From CAIYRG01 sp964446945 (lineage in GTDB: Bacteria; Pseudomonadota; Alphaproteobacteria; Micropepsales; Micropepsaceae): 64,000 nt of DNA. The notes beneath the pieces are model-generated. The model was not told the origin of the DNA. It searched no databases and saw nothing but the letters and a program-made list of their open reading frames with translations. This document shows, one piece after another, positions 1-7,908 of the stretch. A program made the position numbers and the translations under genes. The stretch's first letter is position 1. Each line of letters opens with the position of its first letter. The DNA lies in contig CAYUQO010000018.1 in NCBI GenBank assembly GCA_964446945.1, forward strand, positions 19,284-83,283, in the 5' to 3' direction.

Positions 1-1
1 A

Positions 2-292
2 AAGGGCGAGTTCGTTTTCGCTGTTTTGCTGGCTGCGGCATTGCTCGCCGCCGGTGCCGGCGCATTGGCATATGGCTTTTATTCCACGGGGCATTTTGGC
101 GCGCGGACGGTCACCGGTGCCGAGGTGCTCCACGACAGCCAGGTGGAGGGGGACGCGGCCGGGAAAATCACGCGCGCCGGCTATTCCTGCGATAAGCCGG
201 AGGTCTGGAGGTTCGGCAATGGAATGCTGCGCGTCTTCTGCGGCGATCAGTCGTTCAAGGTTGACGGCGCTGAAGTAACGCCCTGGGAGTGA
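2..292 (+). CDS. Hypothetical membrane-anchored or secreted protein, 5' end outside the window
   Basis: The reading frame is open from the first bases of the window, so the true start is upstream and only the last 96 or so residues are seen. It opens with a hydrophobic Ala/Leu/Gly-rich stretch of about 20 residues that looks like a transmembrane segment or signal peptide. A small soluble tail follows, with two Cys (in YSCDK and VFCGD) that could pair in the periplasm. It ends PWE-stop at 292. I do not recognise a family. It is the only plus-strand gene before the phage-like block and may mark the edge of that block. Confidence 0.6.
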   Translation, partial: KGEFVFAVLLAAALLAAGAGALAYGFYSTGHFGARTVTGAEVLHDSQVEGDAAGKITRAGYSCDKPEVWRFGNGMLRVFCGDQSFKVDGAEVTPWE

Positions 293-314
293 CCTACGAT
301 GACAACAGACGATT

Positions 315-536
315 TCAGCGACGCCACACCTGCTTGAATTCTTGATCGAACCACATTTCCGCATCGTAATCTGAACCCGTGGTCGAACGGAAATCGAGGT
401 AAAGCGAGTATCCGTTCGCGTGAAGCCATGATTTGAACTGGGTGAAGCTCGGGTGCTCTCGTTCGTCGGGCGAGAGCGTTTCTGCCCATTGCCAGCATAG
501 GGAACGGATCGCTGGTTCTACTTCGGATTTTTTCAT
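315..536 (-). CDS. Small hypothetical protein
   Basis: A 73-residue acidic and aromatic-rich protein, starting MKKSEVEPAIR and ending FKQVWRR. The open frame extends further upstream, but that extension runs through the hairpin at 568-587, so the internal ATG at 536 is the better start. No family is recognised. The spacing of Trp and Tyr (CWQWAE, WLHANGYSLYLDF, AEMWFDQ) suggests a compact folded domain rather than a chance frame. It lies directly downstream of the gene at 612-866 on the same strand. Confidence 0.5.
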   Translation of the reverse strand: MKKSEVEPAIRSLCWQWAETLSPDEREHPSFTQFKSWLHANGYSLYLDFRSTTGSDYDAEMWFDQEFKQVWRR

Positions 537-560
537 TGTCTCATCAGTCCCACTCTGCGG

Positions 561-587
561 AAAGCAAAGCCCGGCCGAAGCCGGGCT
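561..587 (-). terminator. Rho-independent terminator-like hairpin
   Basis: A 7-bp GC-rich stem (AGCCCGG / CCGGGCT, 568-587) with a 6-nt loop. Read on the minus strand it is followed by TTTGCTTTCC. It lies 24 bases after the stop of the minus-strand gene at 612-866 and fits a terminator for that gene. Confidence 0.55.
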
Positions 588-611
588 CCCCAAGTCAGAA
601 TCCACGATTGG

Positions 612-866
612 CTATGACCGCCGCTTTTTATGCGGGGTGGAGCGTTTCGCCTGGCTGCGGCATGCCGGACTCGTTTGGCGCTGTTCGAGATCGGTGACTG
701 CTCTGTCGAGCGTATGCGCCAATACATAGAGAGCATCGCTGTACATTTCTTCTAGCCCTTCCGAATTGGCGATCACGCGAAGGGCGGACGCGCAGCGGTC
801 GATGTCAAAAATCGTGTTTTCAACATCAATGCGGTCGCTACTGCTGGATGATCCAAGCTGTGGCAT
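612..866 (-). CDS. Small hypothetical protein
   Basis: 84 residues. The start at 866 is set by an excellent Shine-Dalgarno sequence (AAAGGAG a few bases upstream on the minus strand). The middle is clearly helical and protein-like (SEGLEEMYSDALYVLAH). The C-terminus is basic (AKRSTPHKKRRS). No known family. It is divergent from the ribbon-helix-helix gene at 947, so the 867-946 gap should hold promoters for both. It may be an accessory phage or plasmid protein. Confidence 0.6.
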   Translation of the reverse strand: MPQLGSSSSSDRIDVENTIFDIDRCASALRVIANSEGLEEMYSDALYVLAHTLDRAVTDLEQRQTSPACRSQAKRSTPHKKRRS

Positions 867-931
867 TCGTCACTCCTTTCGGGTTATGGCCGGAGCGGAA
901 GTGACTCGGCTTCCCTCGTGCCTGAGATTTT

Positions 932-971
932 GGTAGACCGAAATTCATGGCGAAGTCAATAAAGGTAGACC
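932..971 (+). promoter_or_regulatory. Candidate operator: two direct GGTAGACC boxes 32 bp apart
   Basis: GGTAGACC occurs at 932-939 and again at 964-971, bracketing the start codon of the ribbon-helix-helix gene at 947. The spacing of 32 bp is close to three helical turns, so both boxes would face one side of the DNA. RHH proteins commonly bind tandem short boxes and repress themselves; the assignment here is inference. Confidence 0.3.
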
Positions 972-1270
972 AAAAAAGAGGCCGCGGCCGCCCTGCCACA
1001 GGGCGGGGTGTCATGCTCTCCGCACGCCTGCCGCAGCCCACCGCAGACGCAGTTGAGGCTTGGGCGATTGCTCACGACACGACGCGCTCTGATGCTATCC
1101 GCCGGCTGGTCGAACTTGGCCTTGCATCATCGAGCAGTCAGAGCGATCGGCGACTGGACGAGGCTCTTGCGAATACATTCCCTGCATCCGACCCGATAGA
1201 AGCGGAAGAGCCAGGTACGGGTGCGCGTCGTGCCAGGACGGCAGTGAATCGGGCCCGGCGTCGAAAATGA
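947..1270 (+). CDS. Ribbon-helix-helix DNA-binding protein with FPASDP tail motif
   Basis: 107 residues. A basic N-terminus with an AT-hook-like GRGRPATGRG is followed by a ribbon-helix-helix type segment at about 22-60 (VMLSARLPQPTADAVEAWA, then TTRSDAIRRLVELGL). The C-terminal half carries DEALANTFPASDP, a short motif that recurs as a tail in small alphaproteobacterial proteins. The last residues are very basic. It overlaps the next gene by 4 bases (ATGA), so the two are probably translated together. Likely a transcriptional regulator or antitoxin-like repressor; its partner could be the membrane protein that follows. Confidence 0.7.
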   Translation: MAKSIKVDQKRGRGRPATGRGVMLSARLPQPTADAVEAWAIAHDTTRSDAIRRLVELGLASSSSQSDRRLDEALANTFPASDPIEAEEPGTGARRARTAVNRARRRK

Positions 1271-1857
1271 ACGCGCTATGGGCGTGGATCACTGACCATG
1301 CCACTGTTTTATCCGCGGTCCTTTCTGCGATTTCGGCACTCATAGTCGCAGTTTTCACCGGCTGTCTTTTTTGGGCCACGAGTCGTCAGGGCAAACTACT
1401 CAGGCGATCAATCGATCTGTCGCGCGACGAATTTCAAGCCACGCACCGGCCTAAGATCATCATCCGCGAAGTCTTTTGGGATCCCGAGAAGCGCGGGAAT
1501 ATCAGTGTCGCGCTAGTGAATTGTGGCACCAGAGACGCCGAAATAAAGGAGCTGGTGACGGAATTTGGCCGAACCGATGAGCGGCCGATCATGCCAGCCG
1601 GCGCAAACGTGACAAAACCGTGGGTGTTACAGCGCGGCGCGTTTGAAGCGATCTCGCTACCCATAGGTGAACAGAACCATATCCTGATGACAGCATTCGA
1701 GGATGGCCGTGACGTGCTCAATGTCACGTTCCAAGGGCTGTTGATTTATTCCGATGACCGAGGGACCCTTTATCGCTCAGTTTTCAAGCGGATCTGCCGC
1801 AAGGGCTCGCAAGTTTTCGTCCAGACCGAAAATCCCGATGACGAATACAGTGATTAG
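1267..1857 (+). CDS. Membrane-anchored hypothetical protein coupled to the RHH regulator
   Basis: 196 residues. One transmembrane segment at about residues 13-37 is followed by a linker (TSRQGKLLRRSIDLSRDEF) and a soluble domain of some 140 residues rich in beta-strand patterns (PKIIIREVFWDP, GNISVALVNCG). The topology, with a short N-tail, one helix and a beta-rich domain after a stretch starting QATHRPKI, is common in bacterial proteins of unknown function. Translation is coupled to the upstream RHH gene by ATGA. A toxin or effector role controlled by the RHH protein is conceivable but nothing in the sequence proves it. Confidence 0.6.
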   Translation: MNALWAWITDHATVLSAVLSAISALIVAVFTGCLFWATSRQGKLLRRSIDLSRDEFQATHRPKIIIREVFWDPEKRGNISVALVNCGTRDAEIKELVTEFGRTDERPIMPAGANVTKPWVLQRGAFEAISLPIGEQNHILMTAFEDGRDVLNVTFQGLLIYSDDRGTLYRSVFKRICRKGSQVFVQTENPDDEYSD

Positions 1858-1912
1858 ACTGTGACTCAGGACGCGATCTCCCGGCCCGCGACTGCGCAAT
1901 GCGGCCCGTGGG

Positions 1913-2197
1913 TCAGTGCGCGGAGCTCTGCGGCATTCGTACCAGGGCCTGTTTTTCGTGTTCCAGGACGAGTGCTAAGGCAGTTTCCACGTCTGCCCAA
2001 GCTCGTATTTCGCCGTCGGTTACGTGCGGAAAGTCATGAAAGGCTCTCGCCACTCGTAAAAATGTATCGCGATCCGCTTCGCTGAGTTCGCGCCGATCGA
2101 CAGCGAGAGCGAGCGTCTTGATATCCGGGGATAACGCAGTCAGTTCCGCCAGTGAGAGCGACCGGATTTGGTTTCGCTTTATGTTCCAGAATTCCAC
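1913..2197 (-). CDS. Hypothetical helical protein
   Basis: 94 residues, mostly helix-forming (SLSLAELTALSPDIKTLALA, RDTFLRVARAFHDF). No family recognised. It is the last gene of the minus-strand phage-like train, separated from the coiled-coil gene by 230 bases (2198-2427) in which I see no gene. The starting Met at 2197 has no strong ribosome-binding site, so the exact start is uncertain. Confidence 0.5.
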   Translation of the reverse strand: MEFWNIKRNQIRSLSLAELTALSPDIKTLALAVDRRELSEADRDTFLRVARAFHDFPHVTDGEIRAWADVETALALVLEHEKQALVRMPQSSAH

Positions 2198-2427
2198 AAT
2201 GGCTCCTTCAGACAGAGATGCCCGTCGCGGCTGATGTGGGCGCCCACGGGCTGTCGATTATTGAGCGTCCGACGTCGCCACCAGCCGCGACCGGAGCAAC
2301 CGGGTCCGCTGACTGTCGGGGTTTTGGTCCACCGGGGCACTATCCGACTGATCCCCGCTCGCCCTCGAAGGTACAAACCGGACGAGATCTGATCGGGCCG
2401 CGGGAGTTGCACGGCCCTGCGCCCGCG

Positions 2428-3105
2428 TCATGCTAACCGCGCGGGAATTTCTGGCATCCGAGCGTCTGGATTTTCGATCAACGTTGCGAGATACGCGTTC
2501 CAAACCAGTATCGAATCGCGAACCGGGTCAGTACCGCCGACGCGTTGAGGCTCTGACCAATTCAGGGCTTTGAAAACCTCAGATGGCAAGGTGATCGGCC
2601 GGTTTAGCGTGGTGTCCCAGATACGGCCGATTCCGAGCAGACGAAATTGCAAGCGATGGGCGTGCTCCAGGGCGGAAATCATTTCCTTTGCTATTGTTCG
2701 AGCCTCGTCGGTCATCACCGCAATCGCTGTCGAGCGCACTAGGGCAGTCGTAGCGGCGTGCTTTGTTTTGGCGGCAGATAGTTCCGACGACAACGAGTCC
2801 ACGGCCGCGCGGGCCGCCTCGCAGCGCTCTTCGGCCTGAATTTCATCAAAACGCCAACTCTCGCTATCCGGGGCCATGATCGCGACATCGTCAACGGTGC
2901 CGCGCGCCCAATTTTTGATTCGCTCAACTGGTGCGCGCTTCAGTTCAGCAGCGCGATTGCGAACCTCAATGAGATTCTTTCTTTCATCCTCCAGGTATCC
3001 GCGCGCGCGACCAATCGCCTGCTCGAGTCCCGCGATAGTTGCCGCCGCCTCATTCTGCGCCTCGATTGCTTCACGCAGTTCTTCACGTAACCGCTGGTTC
3101 TCCAT
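2428..3105 (-). CDS. Coiled-coil phage-element protein
   Basis: 225 residues starting MENQRLREELRE. This start is chosen because AAGGAG sits 6-7 bases upstream. Longer alternatives overlap the previous gene and lack such a site. Residues about 1-60 and 95-135 are strongly predicted coiled coil (repeated E/R/A/L heptads, e.g. EAQNEAAATIAGLEQAIGRA). The C-terminal 80 residues are globular (LGIGRIWDTTLNRPITLP). It directly follows the hub-like gene, so a virion-structural or assembly role is plausible. Function unknown. Confidence 0.6.
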   Translation of the reverse strand: MENQRLREELREAIEAQNEAAATIAGLEQAIGRARGYLEDERKNLIEVRNRAAELKRAPVERIKNWARGTVDDVAIMAPDSESWRFDEIQAEERCEAARAAVDSLSSELSAAKTKHAATTALVRSTAIAVMTDEARTIAKEMISALEHAHRLQFRLLGIGRIWDTTLNRPITLPSEVFKALNWSEPQRVGGTDPVRDSILVWNAYLATLIENPDARMPEIPARLA

Positions 3106-3115
3106 TGATTGCTCC

Positions 3116-4057
3116 TTAGCCATAGGGAAACACCGCACTGTCCGGTGGCGCGGCCGGGTTCACGGCGAGACAGGTCAGATGCGAATACCAATCGTTCCCA
3201 CGGGTATCGCCTTCATGTTCGACCACATAGATGCGGTAGAGGCCGTCGCGCGACAGATCGGCGAGAAGATTGATCGCCGTGTAATCGATGTTTATTTCGG
3301 CCTGCTGGATCGACTTGTTGTCGATCTTGACCAAGCCACCAATCCGAAACGCCGGATTGATGAGCGCTTCGACCCTGATCCCGTTGTCGGTCTGCTCCGG
3401 CAGTCCGATCATGCCGGTTTTCGCAGTCAGTACGATGGCATCCGACGCTTGGCCGATATAGCCGGTCAAAGGAACAAGCTGCGATTTGCCCTGTTGGATA
3501 CTCCATGTCGCATTGGCAGTCGCCGACAGGTCATCGAACGCGTCACGTGCCATGCCGAACATGACTTTGCCGCGCGGAAGCACTCCGCCTGCGGCATCGA
3601 GATCATTCGGACGGTACCCGGGATCGATGCCGTGTTTTTTCAGTTCTTCATCAACTGCTGCGATTCGTTGGCCCAAAGTTGAGCCGGCCGCCAGCGTCTT
3701 ATTCATGACCGCTTTGGTGAACCCAAGATCACCGTCCGCCGCGAGTATGTCGACATAGGTGTCAGTCGGGTTCACACGACCGATCCGCACCTGTTTGATC
3801 GTGCCGTCGAAAATCGTGCCGATATTGTCATACCCGGCCTGCAGCACCACCCGGTTGAATTCGCCCTTGATCTTGTGCGCGGTGTCTTTCGATCCCTTCG
3901 AGCCATCGGAGAGATTGAACACACGGACCCGCAGGATATTGGGCTGGTTGACGTCCGCCGCTTCGGTTCGAAACGTGAAATGCATCTGCGATAGGTCGAT
4001 GCCCTTGCTGTTGTTGGCAACGATCAGCGAGACTTGGCGCTTGAATTGCTGCGTCAT
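3116..4057 (-). CDS. Phage baseplate-hub-like structural protein
   Basis: 313 residues. It resembles a tail/baseplate protein found in Burkholderia- and Ralstonia-type phages. Shared hallmarks visible here are ILRVRVFNLSDG near residue 42, a segment reading GTIFDGTIKQVRIGR, the stretch LPRGKVMFGMARD, the block TGMIGLPEQTDNGIRVEALI, and a C-terminal YRIYVVEHEGDTRGNDWYS. These phage proteins are thought to form the hub that initiates tail or baseplate assembly; the family role is from memory of phage genomes, not a search. It is the only recognisable tail-type gene in the block, which is odd because hub proteins work only with partner tail proteins. Confidence 0.7.
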   Translation of the reverse strand: MTQQFKRQVSLIVANNSKGIDLSQMHFTFRTEAADVNQPNILRVRVFNLSDGSKGSKDTAHKIKGEFNRVVLQAGYDNIGTIFDGTIKQVRIGRVNPTDTYVDILAADGDLGFTKAVMNKTLAAGSTLGQRIAAVDEELKKHGIDPGYRPNDLDAAGGVLPRGKVMFGMARDAFDDLSATANATWSIQQGKSQLVPLTGYIGQASDAIVLTAKTGMIGLPEQTDNGIRVEALINPAFRIGGLVKIDNKSIQQAEINIDYTAINLLADLSRDGLYRIYVVEHEGDTRGNDWYSHLTCLAVNPAAPPDSAVFPYG

Positions 4058-4079
4058 GACTCGGGCTGCCTTGCGATTC

Positions 4080-4571
4080 CTACCGGTTCGCCCAGAATTC
4101 CGCGTTGCGACGGTTCATTGCCGCAAGCTCGCGCGGCCGCGCGTCATGGGTCAGATCGGTCCGGACCACATCGGCGAATTCTCCGCCCAGCATGTAAATT
4201 TCGAGTACGCCACCGAGACGTTCTGCGACGAAATCGTCACCATGAAACGCAGCAACCAGGCGCCTCTCCGTTTGCGTCGTTGAGCCGGTGCCGTAGAACT
4301 GGCGATTGCGTTCGTTGATCGCCTGCAAATCCGCCGGCGCTTCACCGCTGTCCCTGCGGCCGGTCAAATCGTCAGCATAAACACGAAGCTCAGAACCTTG
4401 GACCTCAGCCACATATTCAGGTCCGGAAAATGTCGCTACACGCCGCTTGCTCAGAACGTCGTCGCGGATTTTCGCATCGTGTGTTTTCACTTTTGCAGCT
4501 CCTTTGCTGTCGTGTGTGCCGCGACCGCCGAAGGTCAGCGGAATGGGTTGTGTGTGGCCTCTCATCTTCAT
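4080..4571 (-). CDS. Hypothetical protein with an internal domain duplication
   Basis: 163 residues containing two copies of a roughly 55-residue unit. Unit 1 starts RRVATFSGPEYVAEVQGSEL and ends ADLQAINERNRQFYG. Unit 2 starts RRLVAAFHGDDFVAERLGGV and ends RELAAMNRRNAEFWANR. Shared positions are the RR-VA-F-G--(F/Y)VAE start, the L-(V/I)Y strand in the middle, and the end pattern L-A-N-RN--F. The first 40 residues are a basic linker. Such tandem copies suggest a small binding module. It lies between the terminase and hub genes; no family is recognised. Confidence 0.6.
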   Translation of the reverse strand: MKMRGHTQPIPLTFGGRGTHDSKGAAKVKTHDAKIRDDVLSKRRVATFSGPEYVAEVQGSELRVYADDLTGRRDSGEAPADLQAINERNRQFYGTGSTTQTERRLVAAFHGDDFVAERLGGVLEIYMLGGEFADVVRTDLTHDARPRELAAMNRRNAEFWANR

Positions 4572-4584
4572 GCGTCTTTTCCTC

Positions 4585-6141
4585 TCAATCGGCGCCGAGC
4601 CGTGCCCATATTTGGGCCGGGCTCATTTTGCCTGCCACATTCACCAGTGCGCCCGCCGCCGCATTGATCAGATCCTCATGGCCACCGCGCGGTGCGTCCA
4701 CAAACTCGCGGCCGGAGCGCGCGAGACGGCGCTCCAAGCTGCATAGCTGGGTCAACATTCTGGTATGGTCCAATAGTTCAACCCTGCCTGCGTTGATCAG
4801 CGGGACGAGCTCCAAATAAATTTGAGACCGGGTTCGCTCGCTCTTCACCACGGTAATGCCGTGCTCGCGGAACCGCTCGGCAACCCATTCGGCGGCGTAA
4901 GAGTCGGACGTCACCGAATGAAGTCCCCACCTGCGCAGGAAATCAGCGACAGTCTGGCAAGCGGCGTCCGGCGAGAACGGCGGTCGTATTTCAATGACCG
5001 CGTCCAAAATACCCTTTCCGTCTGCGGATCGATGAGCAACAGCTGCCGTAAATGAATCGAGCCGGCCACCACTTGGATCACAGAAGCCGAACGGGCCGAT
5101 GCCCGCCACGGGTACCAATTCGAGACGGCCAGGAATCGTAACAGCCTCAACCGCCGAAGAATCGATCAGCCCGGAAATGTCATCCCGGAATTCGCCCAGC
5201 CATTCGCTCCGCGCGGCCTCCGGATCGTCGGCCAGCGCCTGCTCGATGATGGCAGGATCTATTGTCGGGTTGAGCGCCAGTGATGGTGCTTTAATTACCA
5301 AAACGTCGTCACCGTCCTGCCCAAAGTGCTTTTGAAATTTGCTGTACAGCAGGCCGGACTTACGGTGGCCGGTGCTGATACCGATCACCATGCCGTCCAG
5401 CGTGGCGAGTGCAGGCCGGATTGCGCGGTAAACTTCCACATCCGGAGTGGTTGAGTTTTCATCGTGGTAAAAGGCGACCTCATCGAGGATCGCGATCAGC
5501 ACCGGGCGGCCACGAACGGCACGGAAGCTGTTTGTGGCGACGACAATATCGACGCCGTTGTCGAGCTGCATGCCGGTCTTTGTCTGCCGCATCACCATTT
5601 CATTGAGCAGCGGCACACTCTGGAAATACCCCCGCATGTAATCGAGCACGATCTTTGCCTGATCGCGATCACAGGCGAGGCACGCCACCATCGCGCGCTC
5701 ACCCGGCCGGAGCTTTTGCTGCACGCAGGCAAGTGCCGCCGAATGAGCTCCAATCTCTGAAGCCACGCTGTCTTTTCCAGATCGGCGGCCCGCGACAATC
5801 CAAAACTCGCGAACGCGCCGGCTGGGAGGATCACGCTGGGCAAGATTATGAAATGTCACGATCTCTTCAGCCGACATTTGGCCGCGCAAACCAAACGCGC
5901 CCTTCAACACTGCGCGCCATGCGTTCCAACTGTCACCGGTGAACCACGGCCCGAACAAATTCGGATCGTTCATTGTGTCGACGGGCGTAAGGGCACCGCC
6001 CGCGGCGATCGTCGCCTCGGTCACTCTGTCAAAACCTCCATCAGTGGCGTGCGCAGGCTGAATGAGACTGATCGCGAGCAGCCCGAGAGCAAGGGCCGCC
6101 CAAAATCCGAGAACCCAGCCTATGTGACTTCCCGAATTCAC
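4585..6141 (-). CDS. Phage terminase large subunit (TerL-like)
   Basis: Packaging motor ATPase plus nuclease. With a GTG start at 6141 the product is 518 residues. Walker A is GRRSGKDS (about 118-125), Walker B is LIAILDEVAF with D220/E221, and a FCDPSGG strand near 353-359 opens the C-terminal RNase-H-like nuclease. A later acidic motif reads GGHEDLINAAA. GTG is chosen because it overlaps the preceding stop by GTGA. Oddly, that start adds about 56 residues including a signal-peptide-like hydrophobic segment (7-28) ending in AHA. An internal ATG at 5973 (MNDPNLFGPW) would give a conventional terminase. The family call is secure; the start is not. Confidence 0.85.
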   Translation of the reverse strand: MNSGSHIGWVLGFWAALALGLLAISLIQPAHATDGGFDRVTEATIAAGGALTPVDTMNDPNLFGPWFTGDSWNAWRAVLKGAFGLRGQMSAEEIVTFHNLAQRDPPSRRVREFWIVAGRRSGKDSVASEIGAHSAALACVQQKLRPGERAMVACLACDRDQAKIVLDYMRGYFQSVPLLNEMVMRQTKTGMQLDNGVDIVVATNSFRAVRGRPVLIAILDEVAFYHDENSTTPDVEVYRAIRPALATLDGMVIGISTGHRKSGLLYSKFQKHFGQDGDDVLVIKAPSLALNPTIDPAIIEQALADDPEAARSEWLGEFRDDISGLIDSSAVEAVTIPGRLELVPVAGIGPFGFCDPSGGRLDSFTAAVAHRSADGKGILDAVIEIRPPFSPDAACQTVADFLRRWGLHSVTSDSYAAEWVAERFREHGITVVKSERTRSQIYLELVPLINAGRVELLDHTRMLTQLCSLERRLARSGREFVDAPRGGHEDLINAAAGALVNVAGKMSPAQIWARLGAD

Positions 6142-6590
6142 GCGGCTTGGCCCTCGGCCGCGGCCTTTTCTGCCGCCTTTTGCGCGAGATATTCCCGCAA
6201 CGCTGAGCCCGGCTTCGGTTTGTTAGGCACTACCGCGGCTTTGATTTTTTCCAGATCACGCAGTGCCCGACGCTGCGTATTGACCAACACGCAATAAGTC
6301 ACGTGGTCGATTGCCTGCCCAGCGCTGCGCTGCGCCTCCAGCAGCTCCAGTTCCACTGATGTCTGTGCGAGACGTCGCACGATCTGTTTGCCCGTCTCCG
6401 GCAATCCTGCGAAGCCTCCGGCCTCGTCCCCGAACGCGCGCACGAGATCGCGGTACCGGCGCGCGCCGGCTGAACGTCCGTCGCCGAATATTGTTAGCTT
6501 CGATCCGTTGGAGACTCTCGCGCGCGTGTTGCGCAAATCAGGCGCGACCAGCTGCGTATCTGGGGGCAACTTTTTGGTCTCAATTTCCAT
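6138..6590 (-). CDS. Hypothetical protein, candidate terminase small subunit
   Basis: 150 residues starting MEIETKKLPPD. The start at 6590 is favoured by AGGAAAAG just upstream; the longer frame to 6764 has no such site. The centre is helical (RYRDLVRAFGDEAGGF, KQIVRRLAQTSVELELLEAQ) and the C-terminus is Lys/Ala-rich. It sits immediately 5' of the terminase large subunit and overlaps it by 4 bases, the normal place for the DNA-recognising small subunit. That role is inferred from position and size only; no helix-turn-helix is obvious. Confidence 0.55.
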   Translation of the reverse strand: MEIETKKLPPDTQLVAPDLRNTRARVSNGSKLTIFGDGRSAGARRYRDLVRAFGDEAGGFAGLPETGKQIVRRLAQTSVELELLEAQRSAGQAIDHVTYCVLVNTQRRALRDLEKIKAAVVPNKPKPGSALREYLAQKAAEKAAAEGQAA

Positions 6591-6856
6591 CGCTTTTCCT
6601 GTCACCGGTCTGCGTGACCGTTCCCGCGAGAAATGATTCCCGACGCAACCGTTTGCAAGCATTTCAAATTTTTGCGCCGTTACGATCCGTTCGTATCCGT
6701 TGCCACCATGACTGCCACTATCCGCCTCAGGCATCGATGACAGAATGCGCAGCGTGTCGCGCAACTGATTCGGTGCGCGTGACTGACTGCCGAATTGCGA
6801 TAATCAGTACGGAGAAAAATTTACCGAAATCGGGAAATTCGTCGGTCCGCGTCTCG

Positions 6857-7618
6857 TCACGGTTGCTCCCCCTGTTCTTCGTACAGTTCCAGAATTCGTT
6901 CGGCCCAATGGTAGAGAGGGTCGCCATGGTCATGAGCCGACATGATGTCCCCGATGGTTGAGAGTTCTTCCGGTGAGAGCGGTTGGGAGGACCGGATGTG
7001 AGAGCGCTCAATCTGCGCCAACGCAGCGCCCTCATTCCTGGCAACTTCGCGCAGCGAAGCCTCTTCTGAGGAGTGTCTTCCACGCTTCTGCGTAATATCT
7101 TCTCCGTTTAACGGAATATATTCTACATCGGTAAGTGATTGATTTGGCTCGCAGTCGGATTTTGGCGGGCAAACTATCTCCGCCGCTTTTCGGCTCTCGA
7201 TCAAACTATTGTTGCGGCCATCAACGGTAGATTGTTTGTCCACAGACAAACTATTTGTGCTCTCGGATTGTTCGCCCTCAGGCAAACTATCGTCGTAAAT
7301 AACGCGATAGACGCGGCGCCGCTTGTTCAGGTGATGTGGCTGGGCCGATAGATAGCCCAATTCACCGAGCTCGCGGATTGCGGTTGAGAGATTCGTGTAA
7401 TTGATATTGCACAACTCGGCGAGCTTCCGATGGCTAGCCCAGCAGCCCTGGCCGTTTTTACGGTGCTGGCTCAACCGGTCATGTAAGGCGATTGCCAGGA
7501 TAACGCGCAGGTGGGTTTCCGTCAGGCGACGATCCCCAATCGCGCGAACCGGACCTGGAGCGAATTTCGGTTTGCGCGAGCGTGGCACTTCGGTCAAGGG
7601 TTGACGTCCGTCGCGCAC
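6857..7618 (-). CDS. Winged-helix replication-initiator-like protein
   Basis: 253 residues. After a basic tail, residues about 25-105 form a winged helix-turn-helix of the kind found at the N-terminus of plasmid and phage replication proteins: LTETHLRVILAIALHDRLS, then CWASHRKLAELCNINYTN, LSTAIRELGELGYL and a basic hairpin wing (KRRRVYRVIYDD). The remainder is polar and probably disordered, ending in a short helical tail. It probably binds the replication origin of the element or regulates its operon. The GTG start at 7618 overlaps the TSCPD gene by 25 bases and is uncertain. Confidence 0.65.
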   Translation of the reverse strand: MRDGRQPLTEVPRSRKPKFAPGPVRAIGDRRLTETHLRVILAIALHDRLSQHRKNGQGCWASHRKLAELCNINYTNLSTAIRELGELGYLSAQPHHLNKRRRVYRVIYDDSLPEGEQSESTNSLSVDKQSTVDGRNNSLIESRKAAEIVCPPKSDCEPNQSLTDVEYIPLNGEDITQKRGRHSSEEASLREVARNEGAALAQIERSHIRSSQPLSPEELSTIGDIMSAHDHGDPLYHWAERILELYEEQGEQP

Positions 7619-7908
7619 AGATCGAGGGCTCGTCCAATCGGACCCGCCGCGCTCCCATCGCGCAACCGCGTCAGGGCGCGACGCAGAACGTCAACCGGCG
7701 TACCGTGCTGCAGCGCGAGCGATGCGGCGATTGCGGCGTCCCGCGCGGCCGTAGAAGCGGCGGAGCCGATTTTGCCGCCATCGAGAAACAATTCGGCAAT
7801 TCGCCCGTCAGCGAAGCGCCCAATGCTGGCCCGGTAACGAACACCGTCGAGATCGAACTCGATTACCTCGTGCTCGCGACGACTCGGCAGCTGCTCGCGA
7901 TCAATCAC
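7594..7908 (-). CDS. TSCPD-domain protein
   Basis: 104 residues that match the small TSCPD-type proteins frequent on alphaproteobacterial phages and islands. Features are an N-terminal REHEVIEFDLDGVRYRAS, a Gly/Phe core (GRFADGRIAELFLDGGKIGS), an Ala-rich helix (ASTAARDAAIAASLALQHG), and a terminal AAGPIGRALDL. The fold is related to the C-terminal zinc-binding part of class II ribonucleotide reductases, but the T-S-C-P-D cysteines are not evident here. Its role on mobile elements is not established to my knowledge. Start overlaps the upstream stop by ATGA. Confidence 0.7.
   Translation of the reverse strand: MIDREQLPSRREHEVIEFDLDGVRYRASIGRFADGRIAELFLDGGKIGSAASTAARDAAIAASLALQHGTPVDVLRRALTRLRDGSAAGPIGRALDLCATDVNP

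Noticed and set aside
1..2427. Search for a left attachment copy of tRNA-Ser
   Set aside because: No stretch in this region matches the 5' or 3' part of the tRNA, so the left end of the left element must be outside the window.
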